A stretch of DNA of 64,000 nt. Origin: Poriferisodalis sp965208485. GTDB lineage: Bacteria > Actinomycetota > Acidimicrobiia > Acidimicrobiales > Poriferisodalaceae. Under the pieces are notes generated by a model, which was not told where the DNA came from, did not search any database, and saw nothing but the letters and a program-made list of their open reading frames with translations. Positions 37,100-45,955 of the stretch are shown here, piece after piece (position 1 is the stretch's first letter; every line of letters begins with the position of its first letter). The DNA lies in NCBI RefSeq assembly GCF_965208485.1, contig NZ_OZ242344.1, positions 992,001 to 1,056,000 on the forward strand. Direction: 5' to 3'. A program made the position numbers and the translations under genes.

Positions 37100-37369
37100 C
37101 AGGATGCTGAAATATGCGGGTGCGGGTGCGGGTGATCACCGGTCTGGGAGCGGGCGGCCCGGCGACGCAGCGCAGGCTGTCGAACCGCAGCATCGAGAGC
37201 TGGGCGGCGAGCAGCGCCTCGCGGGCTGCAATCCCGCCGCACGCCACATCGACCTCGACGCCGACGGCGAGATCGTCGGCATGAGCTGAACGGAGCAGCC
37301 GTTGCACGCATTCCTCACCTCGGACCGTTCGCCGAGCTTCCTGAACACACTGCTTGTGGGACCCGCTCG
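37096..37369. mobile_element. 109-bp MITE, copy 3 (end only), and following gap
   Basis: CTAGCAGGATGCTGAAATATGC at 37096-37117, given here as its first 20 bases plus GC, matches the end of the complete MITE copies. After that comes a GGGTGC-type short repeat and unrelated sequence. The rest to 37369 contains no gene I can support. Confidence 0.6.
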
Positions 37370-38455
37370 TCAAGGCAGCCTCTCTTCGACGCCGTCATCA
37401 GGCTCGCCGATCAGGCGGCGCAGCAGATCATCCAGCGCGAACACTCCCAGCGTTCGACCCGCTGCGTCGGCCACCACGGCCAGATGGATACGCCTGCGCT
37501 GCATGACTCGCAGCGCCTCATCGAGCGTTGCGTCGGGACTGAAGCGAAGCATCCGGCGGACCAAGCCTCGTCCAGGTTGACGGTCGGCAGCGACGATTTG
37601 GTCAGCCTCCGCGAGATCGCGGGCGTCGCGCACGGCTGACGTCGCCAAGTCATTGCTGTGCAACATTCCTCGCACATCGTCGGGTCCGTCGCCGAGCACA
37701 ACCAGCCGCGACCGGCCGGTGCGGGCGAACTGCTGCTCGACCTCGGTGACCGGATCAGCCAGGCGCACGGCGGCGACTGCGCCCGCCGGGGCCATGATCT
37801 CGCTCACCTTCGCTGCCTCGAACCGCATGGCTCGCTCCAGCAGTGCCACGTCTGTCGGTGCGATATGGCCCTCGGCCAGCGAATCACGTGCCATGAGCGT
37901 CAGCTCGGCGGGTGTCGCCACATCGGCCAGCTCCGTCGTCGGCTCGACGCGCAGCATCCGGGTCAAGCCGTTCGCCACCCACTGCAGCGCCCGAGCGATC
38001 GGACGGAAGACGGCGAGATACGCGGCCATGGGGCGGGCCAGCACGAGCAGCGTGCGCTCAGGTCCGATGAGCGCCAGGTTCTTGGGCACCATCTCGCCGA
38101 ACACCATGTGCAGCACCGTCACGATGCCCAGCCCGACGCCGAAGCCGATGGCGTGCAGAACGGCATCGGGGATCTCGACGATCCCGTGCACTGCCCGCTC
38201 GATGAGGCCGGCGATGGCCGGCTCTGTGAGGCGCCCGACGGCGAGCGAGCACAGCGTGATGCCAAGCTGCGCTCCCCCGAGGGTGGTCAGCACGTCGGAC
38301 TGCATGCGCTGCGCCGCCAGCGCCGAGCGCTTGCCGGTCGCCGCTTGGCTGTCCACGGCGGCGCGCTTCGCGCCGATGAGGCCGAACTCGATCGCGACGA
38401 ATGCGCCGTTGAACACAATGAGCACGAGGCCCACGGCGATGGCCAGCGTGGTCAC
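37370..38455 (-). CDS. CNNM/HlyC-type membrane protein with CBS domains
   Basis: 361 residues. The N-terminal CNNM transmembrane domain begins VGLVLIVFNGAFVAIEFGLI and contains QLGITLCSLAVG and VFGEMVPKNLAL, which are family hallmarks. A CBS pair follows (about 210-350; KVSEIMAPAGAVAAV, RRIHLAVVADAAGRTLGV). Relatives move or sense Mg2+/Co2+. It overlaps the upstream paralogue by 4 bases, so the two are probably co-expressed and may work together. Confidence 0.85.
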   Translation of the reverse strand: MTTLAIAVGLVLIVFNGAFVAIEFGLIGAKRAAVDSQAATGKRSALAAQRMQSDVLTTLGGAQLGITLCSLAVGRLTEPAIAGLIERAVHGIVEIPDAVLHAIGFGVGLGIVTVLHMVFGEMVPKNLALIGPERTLLVLARPMAAYLAVFRPIARALQWVANGLTRMLRVEPTTELADVATPAELTLMARDSLAEGHIAPTDVALLERAMRFEAAKVSEIMAPAGAVAAVRLADPVTEVEQQFARTGRSRLVVLGDGPDDVRGMLHSNDLATSAVRDARDLAEADQIVAADRQPGRGLVRRMLRFSPDATLDEALRVMQRRRIHLAVVADAAGRTLGVFALDDLLRRLIGEPDDGVEERLP

Positions 38456-39786
38456 GACGCGTCGCCCGCCCCGGCTGCGCTGTCGCCGGCGGCCTCAGGC
38501 GGTGGGCTGACGCGCACCTCGGCCACCCGAAGCCCGTCGGTTCGGGTGACGTCGAGGCGCCAGCCGTTCCAGATGGCGACTGCCCCCGCCGAGGGGATCT
38601 CGCCCAAGCGCTCCAGCACGAAGCCCGCCAGCGTCTCATACGGACCCGGCGGGGCCACCAGACCAGCGGCCTCCTCGAGTTCGTCAAGGGTGGCGGTGCC
38701 CGTGAGCGTCACCGGCTGGCCCGGTCGCCGGGAGGTGAGCGCAGCGGGCTCGTCGAACTCGTCGGCGATGTCGCCCACGAGCTCCTCGGCGATGTCCTCC
38801 CGGGTGAGCACCCCTGCGGTGCCGCCGTGCTCGTCCACCACCACGCACAGCCGGCAGTCGGACCCAGCCATGTCGGCCAGGACGCCGTCGAGCTTGCGGC
38901 TCTCGGCCACGGCCACCACGGGGCGCATGATGAACTCCACCGATGTCTGTGCTCGCTCGCCGGCATCGACGCGGAAGATGTCGCGCACCTCGGCAACGCC
39001 CAGCACGTCGTCGGAGCTCGTGCCGAGGACCGGGAATCGAGAGTGGCCGCTGGTGCGCGCCAGCTCCGCCAGTTCCGCCAAGGACGCTGCGGCGCCGATG
39101 GCCGACATCGCCGTGCGCGGCGTCAGCGCGTCGGCTGCGTCCTTGCGACCGAGGCGCAGGGTTCGCACCAGCAGGTCGGCCTGGCTGTCGCTGAGCGTCC
39201 GCTCACGCGACGAGCGCACCACGTACTCCAGCTCGTCGCGGGTGCGCACGATGCGCAGTTCCTCGGTGGGTTCGAGACCGAGGCCTCGCACTGTGGCGTT
39301 GGCGATGCCGTTGAACAGCAGCGTGATCGGCGCGGCGATCGTCCCGTAAAGGCGCAGGATCGGCGCCAACGCCAGGCTGGTCCCCAGCGGGCGCGACACA
39401 GCGAGGTTCTTCGGGAGCAGCTCGCCGAAGACCATCTGGATGGCGGCAGCCAGCGCGATGGCCACGACGGCGACCGCTCCGGCCGATGCCAACGTCTCGC
39501 CCCAGCCGCCCAGCGACCATTCGATCAGGCCGCCGATGGTGTCCTCCGCGATGATGCCGAGCACCAGCGAGGTGAGCGTGATGCCGAGCTGGGCGCCGGC
39601 CAGATGAAAGTTGAGCCGTCGCAGCAGCGCACGCACCCCGCGCGCCCGCCGCTGCCCTTGGCCTGCCAGAACGTCGACCTGGGAGGTGTCGACGGCGAGC
39701 AGGCAGAATTCGCCTGCCACGTACACGCCGTTCAAGACAATGAGCGCGACGACGATTCCGAGTCCTGCGATGAGTCCCAGCGTCAT
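38452..39786 (-). CDS. CNNM/CorC-type membrane protein with CBS and CorC_HlyC domains
   Basis: About 444 residues: CNNM domain (LIVLNGVYVAGEFCLLAVD, QLGITLTSLVLG, VFGELLPKNLAV), a CBS pair (DALTPRTAMSAIG, CRLCVVVDEHGGTAGVLT) and a C-terminal CorC_HlyC domain (VAIWNGWRLDVTRTDGLRV). The ATG at 39784-39786 is used; a GTG at 39801 is possible. It is the first gene of the pair and ends in the start of its shorter paralogue. Its upstream region contains a dispersed repeat. Confidence 0.85.
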   Translation of the reverse strand: MTLGLIAGLGIVVALIVLNGVYVAGEFCLLAVDTSQVDVLAGQGQRRARGVRALLRRLNFHLAGAQLGITLTSLVLGIIAEDTIGGLIEWSLGGWGETLASAGAVAVVAIALAAAIQMVFGELLPKNLAVSRPLGTSLALAPILRLYGTIAAPITLLFNGIANATVRGLGLEPTEELRIVRTRDELEYVVRSSRERTLSDSQADLLVRTLRLGRKDAADALTPRTAMSAIGAAASLAELAELARTSGHSRFPVLGTSSDDVLGVAEVRDIFRVDAGERAQTSVEFIMRPVVAVAESRKLDGVLADMAGSDCRLCVVVDEHGGTAGVLTREDIAEELVGDIADEFDEPAALTSRRPGQPVTLTGTATLDELEEAAGLVAPPGPYETLAGFVLERLGEIPSAGAVAIWNGWRLDVTRTDGLRVAEVRVSPPPEAAGDSAAGAGDAS

Positions 39787-39907
39787 GCCGGTGCCGTGCA
39801 CCCCCGAGCGCCCCAGTGGCTGTGTGTACGGTACCGGTTCGCCCCGGCTCGGCCCTTGGCAGGTGCGCTGATCGACGGAGGTTCCCGTTGCGCCACCCTT
39901 GTCTCAC

Positions 39908-39988
39908 GCTCTTGCTCCCGATCCCGATCCCGATCCGATATGGGTTCACGGGCCGCTCGGGCCACGGCTTCGCCTCGGCTCAGCCTCT
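39908..39988. repeat. REP-like dispersed repeat, copy B
   Basis: Matches 19273-19350: CGCTCTTGC at the left edge, then GGCCGCTCGGGCCACGGCTT and TCGGCTCAGCCTCT. It also contains three tandem GATCCC-like hexamers not in copy A. It lies between the divergent CNNM and ABC-exporter genes. Confidence 0.6.
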
Positions 39989-40012
39989 GGGGGCGGCGGT
40001 AGCCTCGCCGGG

Positions 40013-41980
40013 ATGCGGGTAGGCCCACCGACTGCGCCCGCGGAGTCCGCTGCGCAGCCCGATCCCGACACAGCGCATGATGCCGAGTGGATCAGAGCCG
40101 ACTCATCGCTGAGCTGGATCCGGCGGCTCGGGCCGCTGCTGCGACGTCAACGGGCGCGCATCGTCGTCGCGGTGATCGCGGCCATCTTGGCGACCGGCGC
40201 TGGGGCCGTTGCGCCGAGAGTGGCCGGCTACGCCGTGGACGCGGCAGTGCCCGGTCCCGACGGCACCCGCTCGGGCTCGCTGTGGGCGTTCGTCATCGTC
40301 CTGGTGGGGCTCGGACTCGCCCGCGGCATCTTCACCTACCTCTACCGCAACGGGCTCTTCTCGATGGGCCACCGGGTGGAGTTCCAGCTGCGCACGCTGC
40401 TCTTCGCTCACCTCAGCCGGCTGTCGTTCGCGTTCTACGACCGGGTGCAGACCGGCGAGATCATCTCCCGCTCCAACTCCGACATCCGCTCCGTGCAGAT
40501 GTATCTGGCCTTCGCACCGATCGTGTCGATCCAGCTGCTGAGCTTCGTGGTGGCGATCTCGGTCATGGCGTGGATCAGCCTGCCGCTCACCGCCATCACG
40601 ATGCTGATCATGCCCGCCGTCTATGTGCTGGGCCAGCGGCTGCGCCACATCATGTTCCCGCTGTCGTGGATCATCCAGTCGCGCAACGCCGAGGTCGCCA
40701 CCGTGACCCACGAGAGCGTGAACGGTGTGCGTGTCGTGAAGGCCTTCGCCGCGGAAGGCCGGCAGGTATCCGAGATGGCTCTGGCAGCTCAACGGCTGCG
40801 CTGGGCCAACATGCTGCAGCACAACACGAGGGCGCACTACACGCCGATCATCGAGAATCTCCCGCGTCTGGCGATGGCGATGGTGCTGCTGGCCGGCGGG
40901 CACCTGATCATCGGCGACTCGCTCTCTGTCGGCGATCTGGCCACCTTCTACCTGTACATCCTGCTCCTGCAGGCGCCGTTCCGCTTCATCGGGATGCTGT
41001 TCATCTTCGGCCAGCGGGCCAAGGCTTCTGCGGAACGCGTCTTCCAAGTGCTTGATGAGCCGGTGCTGGTCGCGGACCGCCCAAGCGCTGTCGATCTGCC
41101 TCTGCGACGGGAAACAGGGCCTGGCGGGCCTGCGGGCATGGAGGTGCGATTCGACAATGTGCGGTTCGCCTACGGCACCGAGACGGTCGGCGGCGTAGCG
41201 GGAACTGCTAGCGCCGAACGCGACGCGCCGCTGGTCTTCGACGGGCTGGACCTGCGCATCGGCGGCGGCGAGCGGGTTGCGATCGTCGGGCGGACCGGCT
41301 GCGGCAAGTCGACACTCGCCCGGCTGCTGATGCGCTTCTACAGCCTCGGCGGCGGCGCGATCTCCGTCGACGGTCACGACGTGAACGACCTCACCGGCGA
41401 CAGCCTGCGCCGGGCCGTCGGCCTCGTGCCCGACGAGCCGTTCCTGTTCTCGGCCAGCATTCACGACAACATCGCCTACGCACGACCCGATGCCGCTCGG
41501 TCCGAGGTGGTTGCCGCCGCCACCGCAGCGCAGGCCCACGGGTTCATCAGCGAGCTCGACGAGGGCTACGACACGGTGGTCGGCGAGCGCGGGTACGACC
41601 TCTCGGGCGGCCAGCGCCAGCGCATCGCCATTGCACGAGCGATCCTCGCCGATCCCGCCGTGCTGATCCTCGATGACGCCACGAGCTCCATCGATGTGGC
41701 GCACGAGGCAAGGATCCACGACGCCCTCACCGGGCTGCTCGCCGACCGTACGACCATCGTCATCGCCCACCGGCTGTCCACGATCAGCTTGGCGGACCGG
41801 GTGATCTTGCTCGACGGCGGGCGGGCGGCGGCCGAAGGCACCCACGCAGAGCTGCTGGCCACCGAACCCCGCTACGCCGAGGTGCTGGCTGCAGCAGGCG
41901 ACACGGCTGTCAACACAAATGGGCTCGCCCCACTCACCTCCGCCGACGACGGCACGCTCGGGAGCGGCAGATCATGGTGA
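40013..41980 (+). CDS. ABC exporter half-transporter, degenerate-site subunit
   Basis: About 655 residues: six membrane helices (ABC_membrane), then an NBD with Walker A GRTGCGKST, signature LSGGQRQ and Walker B VLILDDATSSID, and switch His in IAHRL. The residue after Walker B is Asp, not the catalytic Glu, so its own ATP site should hydrolyse poorly. The next gene encodes the partner with a normal Glu. This is the asymmetry of heterodimeric multidrug-type exporters. The start ATG is at 40013; the stop overlaps the partner's start. Confidence 0.88.
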   Translation: MRVGPPTAPAESAAQPDPDTAHDAEWIRADSSLSWIRRLGPLLRRQRARIVVAVIAAILATGAGAVAPRVAGYAVDAAVPGPDGTRSGSLWAFVIVLVGLGLARGIFTYLYRNGLFSMGHRVEFQLRTLLFAHLSRLSFAFYDRVQTGEIISRSNSDIRSVQMYLAFAPIVSIQLLSFVVAISVMAWISLPLTAITMLIMPAVYVLGQRLRHIMFPLSWIIQSRNAEVATVTHESVNGVRVVKAFAAEGRQVSEMALAAQRLRWANMLQHNTRAHYTPIIENLPRLAMAMVLLAGGHLIIGDSLSVGDLATFYLYILLLQAPFRFIGMLFIFGQRAKASAERVFQVLDEPVLVADRPSAVDLPLRRETGPGGPAGMEVRFDNVRFAYGTETVGGVAGTASAERDAPLVFDGLDLRIGGGERVAIVGRTGCGKSTLARLLMRFYSLGGGAISVDGHDVNDLTGDSLRRAVGLVPDEPFLFSASIHDNIAYARPDAARSEVVAAATAAQAHGFISELDEGYDTVVGERGYDLSGGQRQRIAIARAILADPAVLILDDATSSIDVAHEARIHDALTGLLADRTTIVIAHRLSTISLADRVILLDGGRAAAEGTHAELLATEPRYAEVLAAAGDTAVNTNGLAPLTSADDGTLGSGRSW

Positions 41981-44223
41981 TGGTCGGCGGCCCGGGCCAC
42001 ATGGGGCCGACCGCGACGCAGGCAAGCGCGGCGGCCGGATTGCCGTTCGCCGGTGTACCGACCGAGATGCAGCAAGGCGCCAACCGACTGCTCGAACTCG
42101 AACCTGAACACCTCGAGCCGGACATCGAGTTCGACCATGTGGCTGAGCGCGCCGATCCCCGGCGGGAGCGCCCGTTCGGCCTTCGGCACCTGCTGGTGCC
42201 GCACAGCTGGGGCGTCTCGGGAGCGCTGCTGCTGCTCTGCGCGGAGACCGCGGCAATGCAGGCGGTGCCAGTGCTCTTCCAGCAGGGCATCGATCGCGGC
42301 ATCCGCGCCGACGACCGCTTCGCGCTCAACATGATCGTGCTGATCTTTGTGGGCGTCGTCGCGGTGAGCATCGTGCTCAGCCGGCTGCGTCAACGCCTGA
42401 ACGGGCGCATTGCCGAACAGGTCATGTTCGACCTGCGGCTGCGCCTGTTCAGCCACTACCAGCGGCTCTCGCTGGACTGGTACACGACGTCCAAGTCCGG
42501 GGTGCTGCTCAGCCGCATGACCTCAGACATGGAGTACGTGGCACTGCTCATCAACGAGGGCTTCGTGAACCTGCTGATCCAGGTGCTCACGGTAGGCGTC
42601 GTCACGGTGGTGCTGTTCACCTACAACCCGCTCTTGGCAGTGATCCTGCTCGGGGGGGTCATCCCGCCGCTGGTGGCGCTGACGTTGTGGTTCCGGGCGC
42701 GCAGCGAGGCGGGCTACGCCGAGATCCGCGACCGCATCGCCGACGTGCTGGCCGACCTGTCCGAGAACTTGGCGGGGATCCGGGTGATCGCGGCAACAGG
42801 GCGGCGCTTGGAGAACGCCATGCGGCACCGCAAGGTGACCGCCCGTTTCCGCGACGCCAACCTGTCCATGTCCAGGGTGCAGGCGATCTACGGGCCCAGC
42901 ACCGAGGCGATCGGCATTGCCGCACAGGGACTGGTGCTGGCGATCGGCGGGGCGATGGTGCTGGACGGCAGCCTCACCGTCGGGGAGCTGGGCGCGTTCG
43001 TGCTGTATGTCACGACGTTCTTCGCCCCGATCCAGCAGCTCGCGCAGCTCTACAGCACCTACCAGCAGGGCCAGTCCGGTCTCCGCAAGATCAGCCAGGT
43101 CCTGGCGACACAGCCGACCCTGCGACAGCGTCCCGGCGCGGCCGAGCTGCCACCCATCAGCGGTCACATCCGGCTCGAGAACGTGTCGTTCGCCTACGAC
43201 GACGATGCTGCGACAGCTGAGGAGAACGGCGACGAGACGGGTGGGAGCGGCGGTACTGGCGGGAACGGCGGGACCCGTGCCGTTGGCGCTGCAAGGATGC
43301 CTGCGGGTGCCGTGGGAGCAGCGTTCGATCCGGTGGCGATGCCTTCTATGAGCAACGGTTCTGGGGCAGGTCACGGCGTCGGTGGGGCTGGTGGCAGAGC
43401 CGATGACGGCGGCACGGGAGCTGCTCACAGCGTCGATGGCGGTGCGGCTGGGGAGGGAGGTGAGCTGGCGGACGACGACCCTCCGGAGGTGTTGAGCGAG
43501 GTCGACCTGGAGATCCGCCCGGGCGAGACGTTCGCGCTGGTCGGGCCGACGGGCGCCGGCAAGAGCACGATCGCGAAGCTGATCATCCGCTTCTACGACC
43601 CGACCGACGGGCGCATCACCATCGACGGCTGGGACTTGCGCGAGGTGACGCTGTCGTCGCTGCGCAACCAGCTGGGGGTAGTTCCGCAGGAGCCGTTCCT
43701 GTTCCACGGCACCATCCGCGACAACGTGGCGTTCGGCATGCGCGACCGTGCCGGGCGTGCGGGGCGCGACAGTGACACGCAACTCGACGCCGACATCGAT
43801 GCGGCGCTCGACCTGGTCGGTCTGCGCCGCTTGATTGACAGCCTGCCCGAGGGTGCAGACACTCAGGTGCACGAGCGGGGCGTGTCGCTGTCAGCCGGCG
43901 AGCGGCAGCTGCTGGCGCTGGCCCGGGCGTTTGTGGCACGGCCCCGGGTGATCGTGCTCGACGAGGCCACCTCCAGCGTGGACCTCAGCACCGAGGCCGA
44001 GATCGAGGGCGCGCTGGACCTGTTGCTCGAGGGCCGCACGGCCGTGCTGATCGCGCACCGGCTGGCGACGGCGATGCGTGCTGACCGGATCGCGGTCATC
44101 GACGAGGGCGGCGTGTTGGAGTTGGGTGCCCACGACGAACTGGTCGCGCTCGGCGGTCGCTATGCCGAGATGTACGCCACCTGGGTGTCTCACACCGGCG
44201 AGGGCGGGCGAGGTCGCCCGTGA
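41974..44223 (+). CDS. ABC exporter half-transporter, catalytic subunit with a Gly-rich NBD insertion
   Basis: 749 residues. Membrane domain with SLDWYTTSKSGVLLSRMTSD, then an NBD that starts at IRLENVSFAYDDD. It is interrupted by a ~95-residue Gly/Ala/Ser-rich stretch (coded by about 43205-43490) before resuming at LSEVDLEIRPGE. Walker A is GPTGAGKST, Walker B IVLDEATSSVD with catalytic Glu, and the signature LSAGERQ deviates from LSGGQ. A deviant signature here and Asp in the partner belong to the same composite site, as expected for a heterodimer. It overlaps both neighbours. Confidence 0.88.
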   Translation: MVMVGGPGHMGPTATQASAAAGLPFAGVPTEMQQGANRLLELEPEHLEPDIEFDHVAERADPRRERPFGLRHLLVPHSWGVSGALLLLCAETAAMQAVPVLFQQGIDRGIRADDRFALNMIVLIFVGVVAVSIVLSRLRQRLNGRIAEQVMFDLRLRLFSHYQRLSLDWYTTSKSGVLLSRMTSDMEYVALLINEGFVNLLIQVLTVGVVTVVLFTYNPLLAVILLGGVIPPLVALTLWFRARSEAGYAEIRDRIADVLADLSENLAGIRVIAATGRRLENAMRHRKVTARFRDANLSMSRVQAIYGPSTEAIGIAAQGLVLAIGGAMVLDGSLTVGELGAFVLYVTTFFAPIQQLAQLYSTYQQGQSGLRKISQVLATQPTLRQRPGAAELPPISGHIRLENVSFAYDDDAATAEENGDETGGSGGTGGNGGTRAVGAARMPAGAVGAAFDPVAMPSMSNGSGAGHGVGGAGGRADDGGTGAAHSVDGGAAGEGGELADDDPPEVLSEVDLEIRPGETFALVGPTGAGKSTIAKLIIRFYDPTDGRITIDGWDLREVTLSSLRNQLGVVPQEPFLFHGTIRDNVAFGMRDRAGRAGRDSDTQLDADIDAALDLVGLRRLIDSLPEGADTQVHERGVSLSAGERQLLALARAFVARPRVIVLDEATSSVDLSTEAEIEGALDLLLEGRTAVLIAHRLATAMRADRIAVIDEGGVLELGAHDELVALGGRYAEMYATWVSHTGEGGRGRP

Positions 44224-45011
44224 GCGAGCGCTCGACCGTTTCGCTGCGCAACGTGTCGGTCGTGTATGACGGCACCACCGTGCTGGGTCCGCTCGACTGG
44301 GACATCGCACCACATGAGCGGTGGATCGTGCTCGGACCCAACGGGTCAGGCAAGACCAGCTTGATCAAGGTCCTGTCGCTGTACCGCTTTCCCACCACCG
44401 GTACCGTGGAGGTGCTCGGTGAGCGGTGGGGTGCGGTGGATGTGCGCGAGCACCGTCGGCGCATCGGACTCGCGAGCTCGTCGCTGCGAGACCAGTTCCG
44501 GCCCGACATCAGCGCCCTCGACATCGTGGTGACAGCGCGTTTCGCTGCGCTGGAGATCTGGTGGCACAGCTATTCCGATGCTGACCGGTCGAACGCTCGG
44601 GCATGCCTCGAGCGGGTGGGGGCTGGTCGGCTGGCTGATCGAGCGTTCGCCACCCTGTCGTCGGGCGAGCAGCAGCGGGTGCAGTTGGCCCGCACGCTGA
44701 TGGGCCATCCCGAACTGCTGCTGCTGGACGAGCCGACGGCCGGTCTGGATTTGGCCGGCCGCGAGCAGCTCGTGGCCAGTCTCGAATCGCTGGCCGCGGA
44801 CCCCGACACGCCGGCGACTGTGCTGGTCACCCACCACACCGACGAGATTCCGCCGTCGTTCACTCACTGCCTGCTGCTGCGCGACGGCGTGCCGCTGACA
44901 TGTGGAGCGCTGGACGAGGTGCTGACGGCGGAGTCGCTGTCGGAGTGCTTCTCGCACAAGCTCCGGCTCGAGCAACGCGACGGACGCTGGCTCTCCTGGG
45001 CCGTCAGCTAG
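44220..45011 (+). CDS. Stand-alone ABC ATPase (ModF/YlmA-like)
   Basis: 263 residues: Walker A LGPNGSGKTS, signature LSSGEQQRV, Walker B LLLLDEPTAGLD, and switch His in VTHHTDEIPPSF. This pattern, with the HxDEIP switch, is typical of single-domain ATPases related to ModF. No permease follows. The GTG start overlaps the exporter's stop (GTGA). The TAG stop (45009-45011) is the first part of a partial MITE. Confidence 0.85.
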   Translation: MSERSTVSLRNVSVVYDGTTVLGPLDWDIAPHERWIVLGPNGSGKTSLIKVLSLYRFPTTGTVEVLGERWGAVDVREHRRRIGLASSSLRDQFRPDISALDIVVTARFAALEIWWHSYSDADRSNARACLERVGAGRLADRAFATLSSGEQQRVQLARTLMGHPELLLLDEPTAGLDLAGREQLVASLESLAADPDTPATVLVTHHTDEIPPSFTHCLLLRDGVPLTCGALDEVLTAESLSECFSHKLRLEQRDGRWLSWAVS

Positions 45012-45077
45012 CAGGATGCTGAAAAAGTCGGTTTTCGGGCGGTGCCCAGTTGCAAACCCGCAGGTCAGGGGCTTGCA
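45008..45077. mobile_element. 109-bp MITE, copy 4 (left ~70 bp)
   Basis: Starts CTAGCAGGATGCTGAAAAAG at the stop of the preceding ATPase and follows the complete copies up to AGGTCAGGGGCTTGC. It then passes straight into a cytochrome P450 gene fragment. The right end is lost. Confidence 0.75.
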
Positions 45078-45394
45078 ACGCCGATCCGTACCCCATCGCC
45101 GCACAGCTGCGCGAGGACCACCCCGTTTTCTATGCCGCCGAGATGGGCCACGTCGTGGTGACGCGGATGGCCGACATCGAGGCGGTGTTCCTGGATCCCG
45201 ACACGTATGCCTCGTCCAACGTGCAGGACCCGATCTTCCCCTTGGCGCCCGAAGCGGCAGACGTGCTGGCGGCGGCCGACTACGACCCCCAGGCCGTCAT
45301 GTCCAACCGGGCGGAGCCAGATCACGGGCGCATCCGGGTCCACACCCGGGCCGGTTTCTCGGTGCGACGCCTGCGGAACGGCAAGGCGGCGTGA
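45078..45394 (+). pseudogene. Cytochrome P450 N-terminal fragment
   Basis: The frame reads ADPYPIAAQLREDHPVFYAA, VVVTRMADIEAVFLDPDTY and EPDHGRIRVHTRAGFSVRRL, which is the usual start of a bacterial P450 up to the C-helix HxxxR region. The heme-binding Cys and everything after are absent. The 5' end is fused to the MITE, so it has no start of its own. Confidence 0.7.
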
Positions 45395-45395
45395 C

Positions 45396-45611
45396 ATGAG
45401 GCTTGCGACAGGGGTCGGCTACTGGGCGGCTGGTCCGCCGCCGGATGCGTTGGAGACGCTGCTGCTCGCCGAGCAGCTCGGCTTTCATTCGTTCTGGACG
45501 GCGGAGGCGTACGGCTCGGACGCGCTGACGCCGTTGGCGTGGTGGGGCAGTCACACCGAGCGCATCGGCCTGGGCACCGGGATCATCCAGATCTCCGCGC
45601 GCACGCCTGCC
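45396..45611 (+). pseudogene. LLM-class (luciferase-like) flavin/F420 enzyme, N-terminal fragment
   Basis: An ATG at 45396 begins RLATGVGYWAAGPPPDALET, LAEQLGFHSFWTAEAYGSDA and RIGLGTGIIQISARTPA, the first ~70 residues of an F420-dependent LLM oxidoreductase. It then joins an SDR fragment in another frame at the shared bases CGCCTGCCCGA. Confidence 0.7.
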
Positions 45612-45774
45612 CGACGAGATCTCCGAAGGCGCCCGGCGGGGAGCGCTGCTCGGCTAGGTAGGCAGCCCGATCGACATCGCCAACGCCACCGTGATGCTGT
45701 GCCAAGCCGAATCCATCACCGGCCAGACCGTGGTGGTCGACGGCGGCAACCCCGCCGCCATGAACTTCGGCTGA
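45604..45774 (+). pseudogene. SDR C-terminal fragment with an internal stop
   Basis: Reads RLPDEISEGARRGALLG, a TAG at ~45655, then VGSPIDIANATVMLCQ and SITGQTVVVDGGNPAAM to TGA. This is the last ~55 residues of a short-chain dehydrogenase. It cannot be expressed as such. 45775-45955 contains no gene. Confidence 0.7.
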
Positions 45775-45792
45775 GCCGCCCGCACGCTGTGA

Positions 45793-45952
45793 GCTAGATG
45801 GTTGGTTCCAAGGGGTGTGGTCCGCCGCGCCTTAAGCCTTGACAGGCAGCGCGGATTGATCGGTGCGGGTGGGTTGGCCGTCCACGGATCGCCTGGTTTC
45901 CCGGTGTATTTGTCGGGTTGTCATGTGCCCGGCACCTCATGTGCCCGGCACC
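45793..45952. repeat. Shared 23-bp segment and a 16-bp tandem duplication
   Basis: CTAGATGGTTGGTTCCAAGG at 45793 differs by one base from the sequence just right of MITE copy 2 (27452), and both continue GGT; it is probably the end of an otherwise lost insertion sequence. At 45921-45952 the 16-mer TCATGTGCCCGGCACC is repeated twice in tandem. Confidence 0.55.
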
Positions 45953-45955
45953 TCA

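Noticed and set aside
45016..45399. Plus-strand frame starting in the MITE as a real protein
   Set aside because: Its first residues come from the MITE and the rest is out of frame with the P450 fragment.
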